From NCBI GenBank assembly GCA_025353305.1, contig JANXQX010000013.1, forward strand, positions 1-64,000: a stretch of DNA of 64,000 bases, written 5' to 3'. The stretch is from Holophagaceae bacterium. Its GTDB lineage: Bacteria; Acidobacteriota; Holophagae; Holophagales; Holophagaceae. Made by a program: the position numbers and the translations under genes. Shown here piece after piece: positions 52,998-61,579 of the stretch. Numbering within the stretch: the first letter of the stretch is position 1; every line of letters begins with the position of its first letter. Below the pieces are notes generated by a model. It worked only from the letters and a program-made list of their open reading frames with translations, was not told the DNA's origin and did not search any database.

Positions 52998-53840
52998 TCA
53001 CCACTCATCCTGAACATCGGCCAGCACTTCGGGCATGGCTGCTTCCCAATCAGGCATCACGTCCGAACCCAATTCCCCACGATGAGTCCCGGACAACACC
53101 GAGTAGGCGGGCCGCGGAGCTGGTGTTGGATATTCCGCGGTGCTGCAGGGATGCAGATCCGCGGGAATACCTGCCACCCGGAAGATCTCCTTGGCGAAGC
53201 CATACCAGGTGGTTTCGCCCTGGCAGCTGGCATGAACGAGCCCCCGCCATTCCTCCAGCACAGATCTTTCCAGTTGCCGCGCGAGGGCCCTGCAACTGGT
53301 GGGCGTACCCCGCTGATCATCCACTACCTTCAAGGTTCTCCCTCGGGCGGCGGCCCTCAACATCGTCCGGAGAAAATTATTTCCCCAGGCCTCATAAAGC
53401 CAGCTGGTGCGGACGATGAGGTGATTTCTGGCTTCCCTCGCCCTGGCTTCGCCATCCAATTTCGTTCGGCCATAAACCGTGGCAGGAGCGGTGGGATCGT
53501 CTTCACGGTAGGGCCTTGTCGCATGGCCATCGAATACGTAATCCGTGCTGATCTGCACCAGCAGCGCACCGATTCCATTGCAGGCTTCCGCAAGCCAACC
53601 CACCGCGTCGGCATTCACCAGCCTGGCGAGCCGGGGTTCCGATTCACAGCGATCAACCTGCGTGTAGGCCCCGGCATTGACGACGACCTGGGGGCGGTGC
53701 AGGGCCAAGACGCGAGCCGCGGCGCCGGGATCGCCAAGATCCAGGGCTTTTCGATCGGAAAGCACAACGTCGTGCCCCCCCCAGGTAGCCGCGATCGCCC
53801 GAGCCAGCTGCCCTCCCCCTCCGGTGACCAGGACCTTCAT
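52998..53840 (-). CDS. rfbD: dTDP-4-dehydrorhamnose reductase
   Basis: 280 residues. It gives dTDP-L-rhamnose. The cofactor motif is VLVTGGGGQLARAIA (3-17), ISTDYVFDGHATRPYREDD (about 93-111) and the catalytic pair YGRTKLDGE (Tyr, Lys). RTSWLYEAWGNNFLRTML follows. The ATG overlaps the rfbC stop. Order of reading is rfbA, rfbC, rfbD, methyltransferase, rfbB. Confidence 0.94.
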   Translation of the reverse strand: MKVLVTGGGGQLARAIAATWGGHDVVLSDRKALDLGDPGAAARVLALHRPQVVVNAGAYTQVDRCESEPRLARLVNADAVGWLAEACNGIGALLVQISTDYVFDGHATRPYREDDPTAPATVYGRTKLDGEARAREARNHLIVRTSWLYEAWGNNFLRTMLRAAARGRTLKVVDDQRGTPTSCRALARQLERSVLEEWRGLVHASCQGETTWYGFAKEIFRVAGIPADLHPCSTAEYPTPAPRPAYSVLSGTHRGELGSDVMPDWEAAMPEVLADVQDEW

Positions 53841-54340
53841 CGCAAATGGGCCCGCCGGGCCAGCTCATCGAGGACAAAGGGGTTGCTGGGATCGTCCTCG
53901 TGGCGGATTTCGTCGATGTCCGCTTTGCGGCCCGCACCCATGAAGAGGCGGTTCGGGCAATTGATTACCAGGCCCGGCTCGAAACTGATGCAGCGGTAGC
54001 AATGGACGATGCCTTTGGGCACCAGGATGGAGCCGGGATGGCTGGCCCCCATCATCACTTCCATGCGGTTCAGGAAGGTGGCGCACTCCTGGCGGTTATC
54101 CCAGAGCGTGACTTTGAAATCACCGGGCCCGAACCAGCAAAAAAGATCGGCCTGGTCTTCGTGTTCATGGGGTCCCCGCAGCACACCGGGAAGGGTCAAG
54201 GACACGTAGGACATGGTGGGATGGAATTGGGCTTCCACCTCGTCGTGCCGAAAGAGTTCCGTCAACCAGCCACGCTCGTCCACGAATTTCCGGAACGGCT
54301 GGATGAGCACGCCTTCGATGATGCCCTTCTTGAATTCCAT
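53837..54340 (-). CDS. rfbC: dTDP-4-dehydrorhamnose 3,5-epimerase family protein
   Basis: 167 residues, cupin fold. RKFVDERGWLTELFRHDE, the active-site strand VLRGPHEHEDQADLFCWFGPGDFKVTLWDNR and VPKGIVHCYRCIS fit the RmlC family. In classical RmlC the motif is RGxHxQ and the protein is about 180 residues; here it is RGPHEHEDQ and shorter, so the exact activity (3,5-epimerase or a 3- or 5-epimerase) is less certain. Start at ATG 54340; a GTG one codon upstream is possible. Confidence 0.8.
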   Translation of the reverse strand: MEFKKGIIEGVLIQPFRKFVDERGWLTELFRHDEVEAQFHPTMSYVSLTLPGVLRGPHEHEDQADLFCWFGPGDFKVTLWDNRQECATFLNRMEVMMGASHPGSILVPKGIVHCYRCISFEPGLVINCPNRLFMGAGRKADIDEIRHEDDPSNPFVLDELARRAHLR

Positions 54341-54343
54341 CAC

Positions 54344-55093
54344 TCAGGCCTTTCGTTCGATTGTGGGAAAAGGGATCCGATCCTTCATCGCCAGATCGTT
54401 CGCCAGCGCTAGGCTCGGGAAAGTTCCCGCATCGGTCCACCAGCCCTTGAAGATTCCGAAAGTCAACTCACCACGTTGGATATAGGCATTGTTGACATCC
54501 GTGATTTCCATCTCGCCGCGAGCTGAAGGCCTAACGGCACGGATGATGTCGAACACATGGCCATCATAGAAGTAGATGCCGGTCACCGCGAGGTCCGATT
54601 TGGGGATCGCGGGCTTCTCCTCGATGCCCAGCACCTGCTGCCCGGAAACCTCCGCCACGCCAAATCGGGTTGGATCCGGGACTGCCTTGAGCACGATGCG
54701 GGCGCCGTGGCCCTGATCCCCGAATGCGGCAGCCTCCTGGATCAGGCTGTCCTCGAAGATGTTATCGCCAAGAATCACGCACAGCGGATCGCCATGGGCA
54801 AAATTCTCCGCCAGAGCAAGCGCTTGGGCAATGCCACCGGCCTCATCCTGCACCTTGTAGGTGAAGCGGCAGCCGAAATCCTTGCCACTGCCCAGCAGGC
54901 CCACCACGTCACCCATATGGTCGGTGCCCGTGACAATAAGGATCTCTTCAATGCCTGCTTCCTTGAGCTTCCAGATGGGGTGCCAGATCATGGGAGACTG
55001 TCCCACTGGCAGCAGGTGCTTGTTGGTTACCTTGGTGAGCGGAAATAATCGCGAGCCAGTCCCGCCAGCCAACACCACGCCTTTGAGTCCCAT
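54344..55093 (-). CDS. rfbA: glucose-1-phosphate thymidylyltransferase
   Basis: 249 residues from the ATG at 55091-55093; the longer frame upstream runs into the divergent glycosyltransferase. It makes dTDP-glucose. The signature is VVLAGGTGSRLFPLTKVTNKHLLPVG (5-30), followed by ILGDNIFED (about 110-118) and GIEEKPAIPKSDLAVTGIYFYD. It is shorter than enterobacterial RmlA (about 290), lacking the C-terminal regulatory helices. It leads the rfb operon; the divergent gene starts only 21 bp away. Confidence 0.92.
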   Translation of the reverse strand: MGLKGVVLAGGTGSRLFPLTKVTNKHLLPVGQSPMIWHPIWKLKEAGIEEILIVTGTDHMGDVVGLLGSGKDFGCRFTYKVQDEAGGIAQALALAENFAHGDPLCVILGDNIFEDSLIQEAAAFGDQGHGARIVLKAVPDPTRFGVAEVSGQQVLGIEEKPAIPKSDLAVTGIYFYDGHVFDIIRAVRPSARGEMEITDVNNAYIQRGELTFGIFKGWWTDAGTFPSLALANDLAMKDRIPFPTIERKA

Positions 55094-55114
55094 CCTTCGC
55101 TCCCCGGAATTCCC

Positions 55115-56026
55115 TTGTATCCTCGCGAAAGCCCACTGTATCACAATTCGGAGGCGATTCCGGCCCTGGTCTCCGGAGTGGTGATCGTGCATTATGGGGA
55201 TCCCAACCTCGTTCAAAAATGTTTGGAATCCCTCGCTCGAATCGAGACCGCGCCGCATTTTGCGGTGGTCGTGAATCACGGTCCTTCACCGGATTTGGGT
55301 GAACAACTCGGTAATGTTCATCCGGATCTCCACGTGCTCGAACGCCTCGACAATCCGGGTTTCGCCGCCGGATGCAACGCGGGCGCCGAAGAAGCCCTCC
55401 GGCTTGGCGCATGGGGGCTCTGGTTTCTCAATCCTGACTGCGAACTCAAAATGCCAATGCTGGATCGATTGGCGGAATTCTCGAAGTGCAATCCAGGGAT
55501 CGCCCTGTGGGGAACCCTGCAGGATGACGGAGCACGCCGCTACGGTGCAGACACCCATCCCGCCTGGGTGGGACAAGGATCCCACTACCAGACCGGGCCT
55601 CCAGAGGGCTGCCGCCTCCTGGCCAATCACGAGACCCTGAGCGGCGCGTCCATGTTCATTTCACGCCAACATTGGAAGCAGTTGGGTCCTTGGCCTGAGT
55701 TCTACTTTCTCTACTGGGAGGATGTGGCCTGGTGCGCGAGAGCCCATCGCCTGGGCCTTGGCATCGCGCTGGTGGACACTCCGGTGCTTCACCACCGCTC
55801 GGCCACCACGGGGCGCCGCTCCCGGCTGTCAGCGTTTTATGGAATGCGCAATTTGCTGCTGTTGCACGCCGAACTGCATCCTCGACGTGCCTTGGCGCGG
55901 TGGGTCATGGGCCTCCATGCTCTGCAAAAACGGTTCTTCCGGGGCCAATGGCGGGTGCTTTCCGCCACTTGGCAAGGCTGGCGCGCCGGCCTGGCCGGGC
56001 GCCGGAACCGCGATCTCCGCTATTGA
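55115..56026 (+). CDS. glycosyltransferase family 2 (rhamnosyltransferase-like)
   Basis: 303 residues. GT-A fold: SGVVIVHYGDPNLVQKCLESLA, LERLDNPGFAAGCNAGAEEAL (typical of WbbL-like rhamnosyltransferases), LWFLNPDCEL (DxD-like N-P-D) and the catalytic region YWEDVAWCARAHRLG. A basic amphipathic C-terminus may bind the membrane. It probably uses dTDP-L-rhamnose or GDP-D-rhamnose. The TTG start at 55115 is unproven; the next in-frame candidates are GTG codons at the first beta strand. Confidence 0.85.
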   Translation: MYPRESPLYHNSEAIPALVSGVVIVHYGDPNLVQKCLESLARIETAPHFAVVVNHGPSPDLGEQLGNVHPDLHVLERLDNPGFAAGCNAGAEEALRLGAWGLWFLNPDCELKMPMLDRLAEFSKCNPGIALWGTLQDDGARRYGADTHPAWVGQGSHYQTGPPEGCRLLANHETLSGASMFISRQHWKQLGPWPEFYFLYWEDVAWCARAHRLGLGIALVDTPVLHHRSATTGRRSRLSAFYGMRNLLLLHAELHPRRALARWVMGLHALQKRFFRGQWRVLSATWQGWRAGLAGRRNRDLRY

Positions 56027-56058
56027 ACATATGGCTACCATGGGAATCTGGAGTGAAC

Positions 56059-56121
56059 ATGGATCAACCATTCATGCCGTGCAGCCAATTTGGTTTTAGC
56101 CGTCCAAGTCAACCAAAATGA
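56059..56121 (+). CDS. 20-codon leader peptide coupled to rmd
   Basis: A 20-residue frame ([20 protein letters not shown]) begins at ATG 56059 with GGAG five bases upstream, a better site than rmd itself has. Its TGA overlaps the rmd ATG as ATGA, so ribosomes finishing the leader could restart on rmd. The peptide resembles no family and is Pro/Ser/Phe-rich. Chance cannot be excluded for such a short frame. Confidence 0.4.
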   Translation: MDQPFMPCSQFGFSRPSQPK

Positions 56122-57062
56122 GCAACGGTTCGCTTAAACCGGCGAGGGAGCTGGGAAACAAGCGCGTCCTCCTCACTGGAGCTTCCGGATTCGTGGGCCA
56201 GCACATGGCCCGCCTGTTGGTGGGGCGGGGGGTTCAAGTCTCAGCGCTGCAGCGAGGCTCCATCGGTGTCGAGCTTCCACCAAGGGTGGAGCCGATCTAC
56301 GCGGACCTTGCGGATCCAGCCTCACTGGCGAAAGTGCCCAGGAATTGGGATGGCGTGATCCACCTGGCCGGCGCTTCGATCCCCAGCCTCTTCACCACCA
56401 CGGCCCCGGTGCTGCAAAACGTCGCCATGACGGTGAATCTCCTGGAGCATCTGCAGGAAGCCCGGGTCCTGCTGGTCTCCAGCTGCCACGTTTATGACCC
56501 ATCGGATACGCCGCGGATGGAGGATGACCCCATCATCCCCCAAGGCCTCTATGGACTGAGCAAACACCTGGTGGAGCAGCTCTCGCCCCATTATGCCAAG
56601 CGGCTCGATATCCGGATCGCGCGGCCTTTCAACCACCTCGGCCCCCACCAACGGATGGAATTGGTGATCCCCTCCCTGCTCCGGCGTCTTGCGGCCACTA
56701 AGCATGAGGGCGGGCCGGTGCGGATGCAGGGCATGAACAGCGTGAGGGATTTCATCGATGTGCGCGATGTGACCGCAGCCTACTTGGCAATCCTCGAACT
56801 GGATTCCCCGGCGCACCGCACGTTCAATGTCTGCACCGGGACGGGCAGGAGCATTGGCCAACTGGTCGCCTCGGTGCTCCGACTTCTGGGCTCTGAGCGC
56901 GAGGTCCTGTTTGAAGGAAGGCCCAATTCATCGGACGATATCCCCTTCCTGGTGGGCTCGCCGGAGCGCCTGAGGGCGGAGTCCGGGTGGAAGCCTGGAG
57001 TGAGTCTCGAACAAAGTCTCGGGGAAATGTTGCAAACGATTCGAAAGGAAGGACAACCATGA
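56118..57062 (+). CDS. rmd: GDP-6-deoxy-D-mannose reductase-like epimerase/dehydratase
   Basis: 314 residues, extended [21 protein letters not shown] (about 16-33) binds the cofactor; the active site is [11 protein letters not shown] and [11 protein letters not shown] (Tyr, Lys). [23 protein letters not shown] is typical of Rmd. It would reduce GDP-4-keto-6-deoxymannose, the Gmd product, to GDP-D-rhamnose. gmd follows with an ATGA overlap, which supports the call. It could be another GDP-sugar reductase. Confidence 0.82.
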   Translation: MSNGSLKPARELGNKRVLLTGASGFVGQHMARLLVGRGVQVSALQRGSIGVELPPRVEPIYADLADPASLAKVPRNWDGVIHLAGASIPSLFTTTAPVLQNVAMTVNLLEHLQEARVLLVSSCHVYDPSDTPRMEDDPIIPQGLYGLSKHLVEQLSPHYAKRLDIRIARPFNHLGPHQRMELVIPSLLRRLAATKHEGGPVRMQGMNSVRDFIDVRDVTAAYLAILELDSPAHRTFNVCTGTGRSIGQLVASVLRLLGSEREVLFEGRPNSSDDIPFLVGSPERLRAESGWKPGVSLEQSLGEMLQTIRKEGQP

Positions 57063-58108
57063 ACGGAAACAAAGTCGCCCTCGTCACCGGCATCACAGGC
57101 CAGGATGGAAGCTACCTTGCGGAACTCCTGCTGTCGAAGGGGTACCAGGTACACGGGATCATCCGCCGGGCTTCGTTGTTCAACACAGACCGGATTGATC
57201 ATCTGCATGTGGGCCAGAACTCCAACCCTAGTTTCCACCTTCATTACGGGGATCTTTCGGACGCCGGGGCGCTGCGCAACGTGCTGGACGATGTCCAGCC
57301 GGACGAGATCTACAACCTGGGTGCCCAAAGCCATGTGAGGGTAAGCTTCGACCAGCCCGAATACACCGTGGACGTGGTGGCCGTGGGTGTGATCCGCCTG
57401 CTGGAATCCATCCGCAACTACCAGAAGCACACCCGGAAGCAGATCCGATTTTATCAGGCCAGCAGTTCCGAGATGTTCGGCTCCGCCAAGCCGCGCCAGC
57501 ATGAGGGCACTCGCTTCGAGCCTCGCAGCCCTTACGCCTGCGCCAAGGTCTACGCCCATTACCAGGTGATCAACCACCGTGAGAGCTATGGCCTGTTCGC
57601 CTGCAACGGCATCCTTTTCAACCACGAAAGCCCACGGCGCGGAGAAACCTTCGTGACCCGCAAGATCACACGCGCCGCAACACGCATCAAACTTGGACTG
57701 CAAGAAAAACTGTTTCTTGGAAATCTGGATGCAAGGCGCGACTGGGGATTCGCGGGGGATTACGTGGAAGCCATGTGGCTCATGTTGCAGCAGGACAAGG
57801 CAGATGACTACGCGGTGGCCACGGGCTCCTCGATTTCCATCCGGGCATTTCTGGACATAGTCTTCGGGAAACTGGATCTGGATTGGCAGAAGGTCGTGGA
57901 AGTGGACCCGCGCTATTTCCGTCCCGCCGAAGTCGACCATCTCGAAGGCGACCCCGGCAAGGCCAGGCGGATCCTGGGCTGGGAGCCGAAGACAGATGTC
58001 AAAACCCTGGCCGGCATGATGGTGGATTCCGATATGCGGCTGGCGGAAAGGGAACTGTTGCTGAAGAACGCCGGGCACGCCGAAGTGAACCGCGGCGGAT
58101 ACCGCTGA
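57059..58108 (+). CDS. gmd: GDP-mannose 4,6-dehydratase
   Basis: 349 residues. [33 protein letters not shown] (about 7-39) is diagnostic for Gmd; [13 protein letters not shown] (Ser, Glu) and [16 protein letters not shown] (Tyr, Lys) form the active site; [25 protein letters not shown] is also typical. The usual TPFYPRSPY appears as TRFEPRSPY. With rmd it gives GDP-D-rhamnose. Its ATG overlaps the rmd stop. Confidence 0.96.
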   Translation: MNGNKVALVTGITGQDGSYLAELLLSKGYQVHGIIRRASLFNTDRIDHLHVGQNSNPSFHLHYGDLSDAGALRNVLDDVQPDEIYNLGAQSHVRVSFDQPEYTVDVVAVGVIRLLESIRNYQKHTRKQIRFYQASSSEMFGSAKPRQHEGTRFEPRSPYACAKVYAHYQVINHRESYGLFACNGILFNHESPRRGETFVTRKITRAATRIKLGLQEKLFLGNLDARRDWGFAGDYVEAMWLMLQQDKADDYAVATGSSISIRAFLDIVFGKLDLDWQKVVEVDPRYFRPAEVDHLEGDPGKARRILGWEPKTDVKTLAGMMVDSDMRLAERELLLKNAGHAEVNRGGYR

Positions 58109-58151
58109 TCAAGGCCCTCGCCGGCCTGCTCGATTGAACACCCTGCCTTAT

Positions 58152-59180
58152 TCAGAGGAAGGCCTTTACCGCCCTGAAGATCCGCTCGCCTTCAATGGCG
58201 TTCATGCAGGGATGGCCTTCCACCGGGCAGTCGAAACGATGGCAGCCAAGGCAAGGCAGCCCTTCTTTTTGAAGCACTGCGGTGCGCGTGCTGTAGGGCG
58301 CCGAGAATTCCGGTTTTGTCGGGCCGAAGATGGAAACCACTGGCACTCGGCAGGCGGCGGCCATGTGGCCGATGCCACTGTCGTTGGCCACCACGGCGGA
58401 GCTGCGGGACACCAGGGCAGCAATGGTGGAAAGCGGATAGAGCCCCGTGAGATCAACGACATCCGGCACGAAGCCGACGATGTCGCGTGCCTGGACCTCG
58501 TCCTCGCCGCTGCCGCCGACCACGGCGAAACGGATGCCCTGACCCTGCAGGCGCAGGATCAGATCCACCCACACCCCTGTGCCCAGGCGCTTGTTCCAGG
58601 TCATGGCGCCAAGAGAAAGCAATACGAAAATACCATCCAGGGCGAGTTCGCGGCAGACCTCCGCCGCCTGCGCTTCAGCCTCTGGCCGCGGCCGGAAAGG
58701 GATGTGGACCACATCCCCCAGATCCGGAAATCCTGTATTGATCAGCGCGTGGTATCGCTCTACCTGATGACCCTTCAGGCCCTTGAACGGGAGGGATGCA
58801 GTGGCCAAAAGGGACCCGCCGGCCTCACGCCAGCCCAGGCGCACGGGGACCCGGGCGAGGCAGGCCGCCAGCATGGCGCGGGTGCTTCTGGGCAGGTTGA
58901 TGACGGCAGCGGCCTTGAACTTCCTGAGGACCCTCACGGATTCCATCGCGCTTGGTTTGCCGTGGGGATCCGCGTAGACAGCCTCGAAACCATTGCTGCC
59001 TTGGAACAGTTCCATCAAGAAGGCCGAACCCCATGCCACTAATGGAAACCCCTTGGCGCGCAAGGGTTCCAGCGCCTGCTGGATCATCATCGAATCCCCG
59101 ATGAAGCGCGGCATCCGCACCCACACGGCTTTCTGTGGGATGTCGCCTACACTTCCAATTGAACGACTTTCCAAGGACAT
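58152..59180 (-). CDS. glycosyltransferase family 9 (heptosyltransferase-like)
   Basis: 342 residues. GT-B fold of the WaaF/WaaC group: VWVRMPRFIGDSMMIQQALEPLR (about 19-41), SLGAMTWNKRLG (about 192), FAVVGGSGEDEV (about 219) and the donor motif SSAVVANDSGIGHMAAACRVPVVSIFGPTKPEFSAPY (about 262-298), with CLGCHRFDC near the end. It adds a heptose or similar sugar to the LPS core. GGAG lies seven bases before the ATG. Its start codon interlocks with that of the divergent cyclophilin gene. Confidence 0.88.
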   Translation of the reverse strand: MSLESRSIGSVGDIPQKAVWVRMPRFIGDSMMIQQALEPLRAKGFPLVAWGSAFLMELFQGSNGFEAVYADPHGKPSAMESVRVLRKFKAAAVINLPRSTRAMLAACLARVPVRLGWREAGGSLLATASLPFKGLKGHQVERYHALINTGFPDLGDVVHIPFRPRPEAEAQAAEVCRELALDGIFVLLSLGAMTWNKRLGTGVWVDLILRLQGQGIRFAVVGGSGEDEVQARDIVGFVPDVVDLTGLYPLSTIAALVSRSSAVVANDSGIGHMAAACRVPVVSIFGPTKPEFSAPYSTRTAVLQKEGLPCLGCHRFDCPVEGHPCMNAIEGERIFRAVKAFL

Positions 59181-59184
59181 GCCG

Positions 59185-61020
59185 ATGCTCCGTGTTCCAT
59201 CCTTCCAGAAATGGGCTCTCTTTGTCTTGGTGGCAGGTCTCGCTCACGCGCAGCCAGTTCAGAAACCCCTGGCGGATCCGCCGCATTTCACGATCCACGA
59301 CGCCATCCAGGCCGAGTGGATGCGTACCGCGCCGAATCTCAAAGTGGATGCCTTGCCCAAGGCCGACCGCGAACGCTACCAACTGGCTCTGCAACGGATT
59401 GGCGCGCCCGGCATGCCCAAGCTGCTGCCTCCGGAGTTGGGGAACCCCACCGCCGAAATCTGGGAGGCCAAGGCCAAGGAGGCGAAGACGCCCCAGGAAC
59501 GGTTCACCGCGCTGCATTTCCTCAACCGGTTGAAGAGCCCCAAAGCCTTGACCGCACTGGACGGCCTAAGGCCTGAGGACGCGAAAACCTGGCCCAAGCA
59601 CCTGTATCTGGATGCGAATATCGCCACAGCCCGGTTGCAGGGAGGCGAAGTATCGAAGGAATTGCAAAGCTTTCTGGATGCGCTGAAACACGAAGAAAAG
59701 ACTGAGCCCGTCCGCGCCCAGGCCGCGCGCCTGAGGCTGGTGATGGCAGGAAAGGAAAAGGAGCTGCTGCCACTCATTCCGCCAAGCCCTGGAACTTCCC
59801 TCGCGTTGATGGACGCGTTGAATCGAAGCCGCCCCGACCAGCGAGTGCCTCTATTGGCAGCTTTGGTTGTTCCTGACCTGGCCGAGCCATGGAAAGCGAT
59901 CGGGATGCTGTCTGCGCCGCCCAGGGAAATACCTAACCTGGAACGCCGAATACTCGACGACCTGGTCCCAGAAGCCAAATACCGGATTGGCATCATTTCA
60001 AGAGTCCGGGAAGGTCTGCCCAAAGGCACCACAGGCTTTCCTTTGAGCAAGCTGGCCGCCTATTCGATGTTTGGTTCGGACCTTGCCGGAATTGCCTACA
60101 CCGAAGCACTGGGGAACATCGACGATCCAAAAAAGCAGGACTGGCTGAGGACCCTCCAGAAAAGAACGAACCCTCTGATACAGGCGGCTCTGCTGCCAAC
60201 GCTTCGCGGCACCCTCCCCGAGGAGGCGAATGCATTGCGCCGGGACTTATTGACTGGCCCTGACCCTATAGCCCGCTCCGCCGCCATCGAGGATCTCGCC
60301 AAAGCCCCGGTTGATCTCGATGCCCTCACCCGACTCACTTGGAAAGACCGTGATCTGGAGCCGCAGCAGACACTCATCGAAAGCTACTCCCGTTGGAAGT
60401 TGCCAAAAGAAAAACAGATCGAATTGCTGAAGCCCTGGCTCCAGCATTCGGATTGGGCCTGCCGCTATCTTGCCTACCAGCAATTGGTGAAGCTCGATGG
60501 CGCCACGCACTGGCCCGCGGCGCCTGAGCCGAACGAGCGGGAAAAAACGCTGATCAATGAAGCGGAGCGGCTGGCATCTTCCGGCAAACCGCTACGCCTT
60601 CGCATTACCTTTTCCGGCAAGCGCCAGGTGACTCTGCGCCTGGATCCCACGGTCGCGCCCATCAATGTGGCGAATATCTCGACGCTGGCCCGCAAGGGCT
60701 TCTTCAACGGCCGTCTGGTGCCGCGGGTGGTGCCGGATTTCGTGGTACAGATGGGTTCGCCCTACGACACCATGGATGGCGGTCCAGGCTATTCCGTGCG
60801 CTGCGAGAACAGCCTCGTCTGGTATGGCCCCGGTAGCGTGGGCATGGCGCTGTCCGGCAAAGACACCGGCGGCTCGCAGTTCTTCATCGCCACCAACGCC
60901 ACACCGCATCTCACCGGCAAGTACACGCGCATGGGCGAAGTCGAAGATCTCGACAATGCGTTGAAGCTCCTCGACGACCTGGAACTGGGCGCGAAGATCG
61001 AGCGGGTGGAGGTGCTCTAA
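59185..61020 (+). CDS. exported cyclophilin-type peptidyl-prolyl isomerase with alpha-helical N-terminal domain
   Basis: 611 residues from the ATG at 59185, which has AGGA seven bases upstream; an ATG two codons earlier is also possible. A signal peptide (MLRVPSFQKWALFVLVAG, then AHAQ) leads to a helical, HEAT-like region of about 430 residues (for example LRPEDAKTWPKHLYLDANIATARL). The cyclophilin domain (about 470-605) has VTLRLDPTVAPINVANI, FFNGRLVPRVVPDFVVQMGSP, GSVGMALSGKDTGGSQFFIATN and LTGKYTRMGEV. The catalytic Arg equivalent lies in VPRVVPDFVVQ. It may assist folding of outer-membrane or secreted proteins. Confidence 0.88.
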   Translation: MLRVPSFQKWALFVLVAGLAHAQPVQKPLADPPHFTIHDAIQAEWMRTAPNLKVDALPKADRERYQLALQRIGAPGMPKLLPPELGNPTAEIWEAKAKEAKTPQERFTALHFLNRLKSPKALTALDGLRPEDAKTWPKHLYLDANIATARLQGGEVSKELQSFLDALKHEEKTEPVRAQAARLRLVMAGKEKELLPLIPPSPGTSLALMDALNRSRPDQRVPLLAALVVPDLAEPWKAIGMLSAPPREIPNLERRILDDLVPEAKYRIGIISRVREGLPKGTTGFPLSKLAAYSMFGSDLAGIAYTEALGNIDDPKKQDWLRTLQKRTNPLIQAALLPTLRGTLPEEANALRRDLLTGPDPIARSAAIEDLAKAPVDLDALTRLTWKDRDLEPQQTLIESYSRWKLPKEKQIELLKPWLQHSDWACRYLAYQQLVKLDGATHWPAAPEPNEREKTLINEAERLASSGKPLRLRITFSGKRQVTLRLDPTVAPINVANISTLARKGFFNGRLVPRVVPDFVVQMGSPYDTMDGGPGYSVRCENSLVWYGPGSVGMALSGKDTGGSQFFIATNATPHLTGKYTRMGEVEDLDNALKLLDDLELGAKIERVEVL

Positions 61021-61039
61021 TAATCCACTTCTGCTTCGT

Positions 61040-61504
61040 TCAGCTCTGCCCTTCGAAGCACTCCGCGATGACCTGCTTGCGGTGGGCGAAAATGGCCTCC
61101 AGGTCCCGGCGAACCCAGAGGGCCTGGGCGATGCGGCCGAAGATGCCCCAGCCGATGCGGTAGCGCACGCGGTCGGTGATGCGGGTTCCTCCGTCCGGCA
61201 GGTCCTCGAAGAGATGCGTGTGATGCCACAGCGCATAGGGGCCCTGGATCTGCCTATCCACGAATCGGTGGCCATCTTCGTAAGCCTCGATGAGTGTTCT
61301 CCAATGGAGAGGCAGTCCCCGCACCCGCAGCCGGTACTCGAAAACCGCGCCTTCGCCCCGAGGCAGCGGCTCGGGCGTTTGCACCTGGAAATGCAGCCAG
61401 CCGGGCGTGAGCCTCTGAAGGTTGGCGGGGTCCGCGAAAAAGGAGAACACCTTGGCTCGTGGAACCGGCAAATCCTGGGTGGACTGGAAAAGCTCTTCGC
61501 GCAT
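61040..61504 (-). CDS. SRPBCC-family (START-like) ligand-binding protein
   Basis: 154 residues from the ATG at 61504. The helix-grip fold is marked by DLPVPRAKVFSFFADPANLQRLTPGWLHFQV at the start and YRIGWGIFGRIAQALWVRRDLEAIFAHRK at the end, as in the cyclase/dehydrase-like SRPBCC proteins often found with, or fused to, TIGR01777 epimerases. The partner is the next gene upstream here, 75 bp away on the same strand. The ligand is unknown. Confidence 0.85.
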   Translation of the reverse strand: MREELFQSTQDLPVPRAKVFSFFADPANLQRLTPGWLHFQVQTPEPLPRGEGAVFEYRLRVRGLPLHWRTLIEAYEDGHRFVDRQIQGPYALWHHTHLFEDLPDGGTRITDRVRYRIGWGIFGRIAQALWVRRDLEAIFAHRKQVIAECFEGQS

Positions 61505-61579
61505 GGGTATCGGCACCTTTCAAAGAAGCGAACTGGGGAATCGCACGCTGCCTTCGTATTGGATGAAGGAGCCAGTAGC

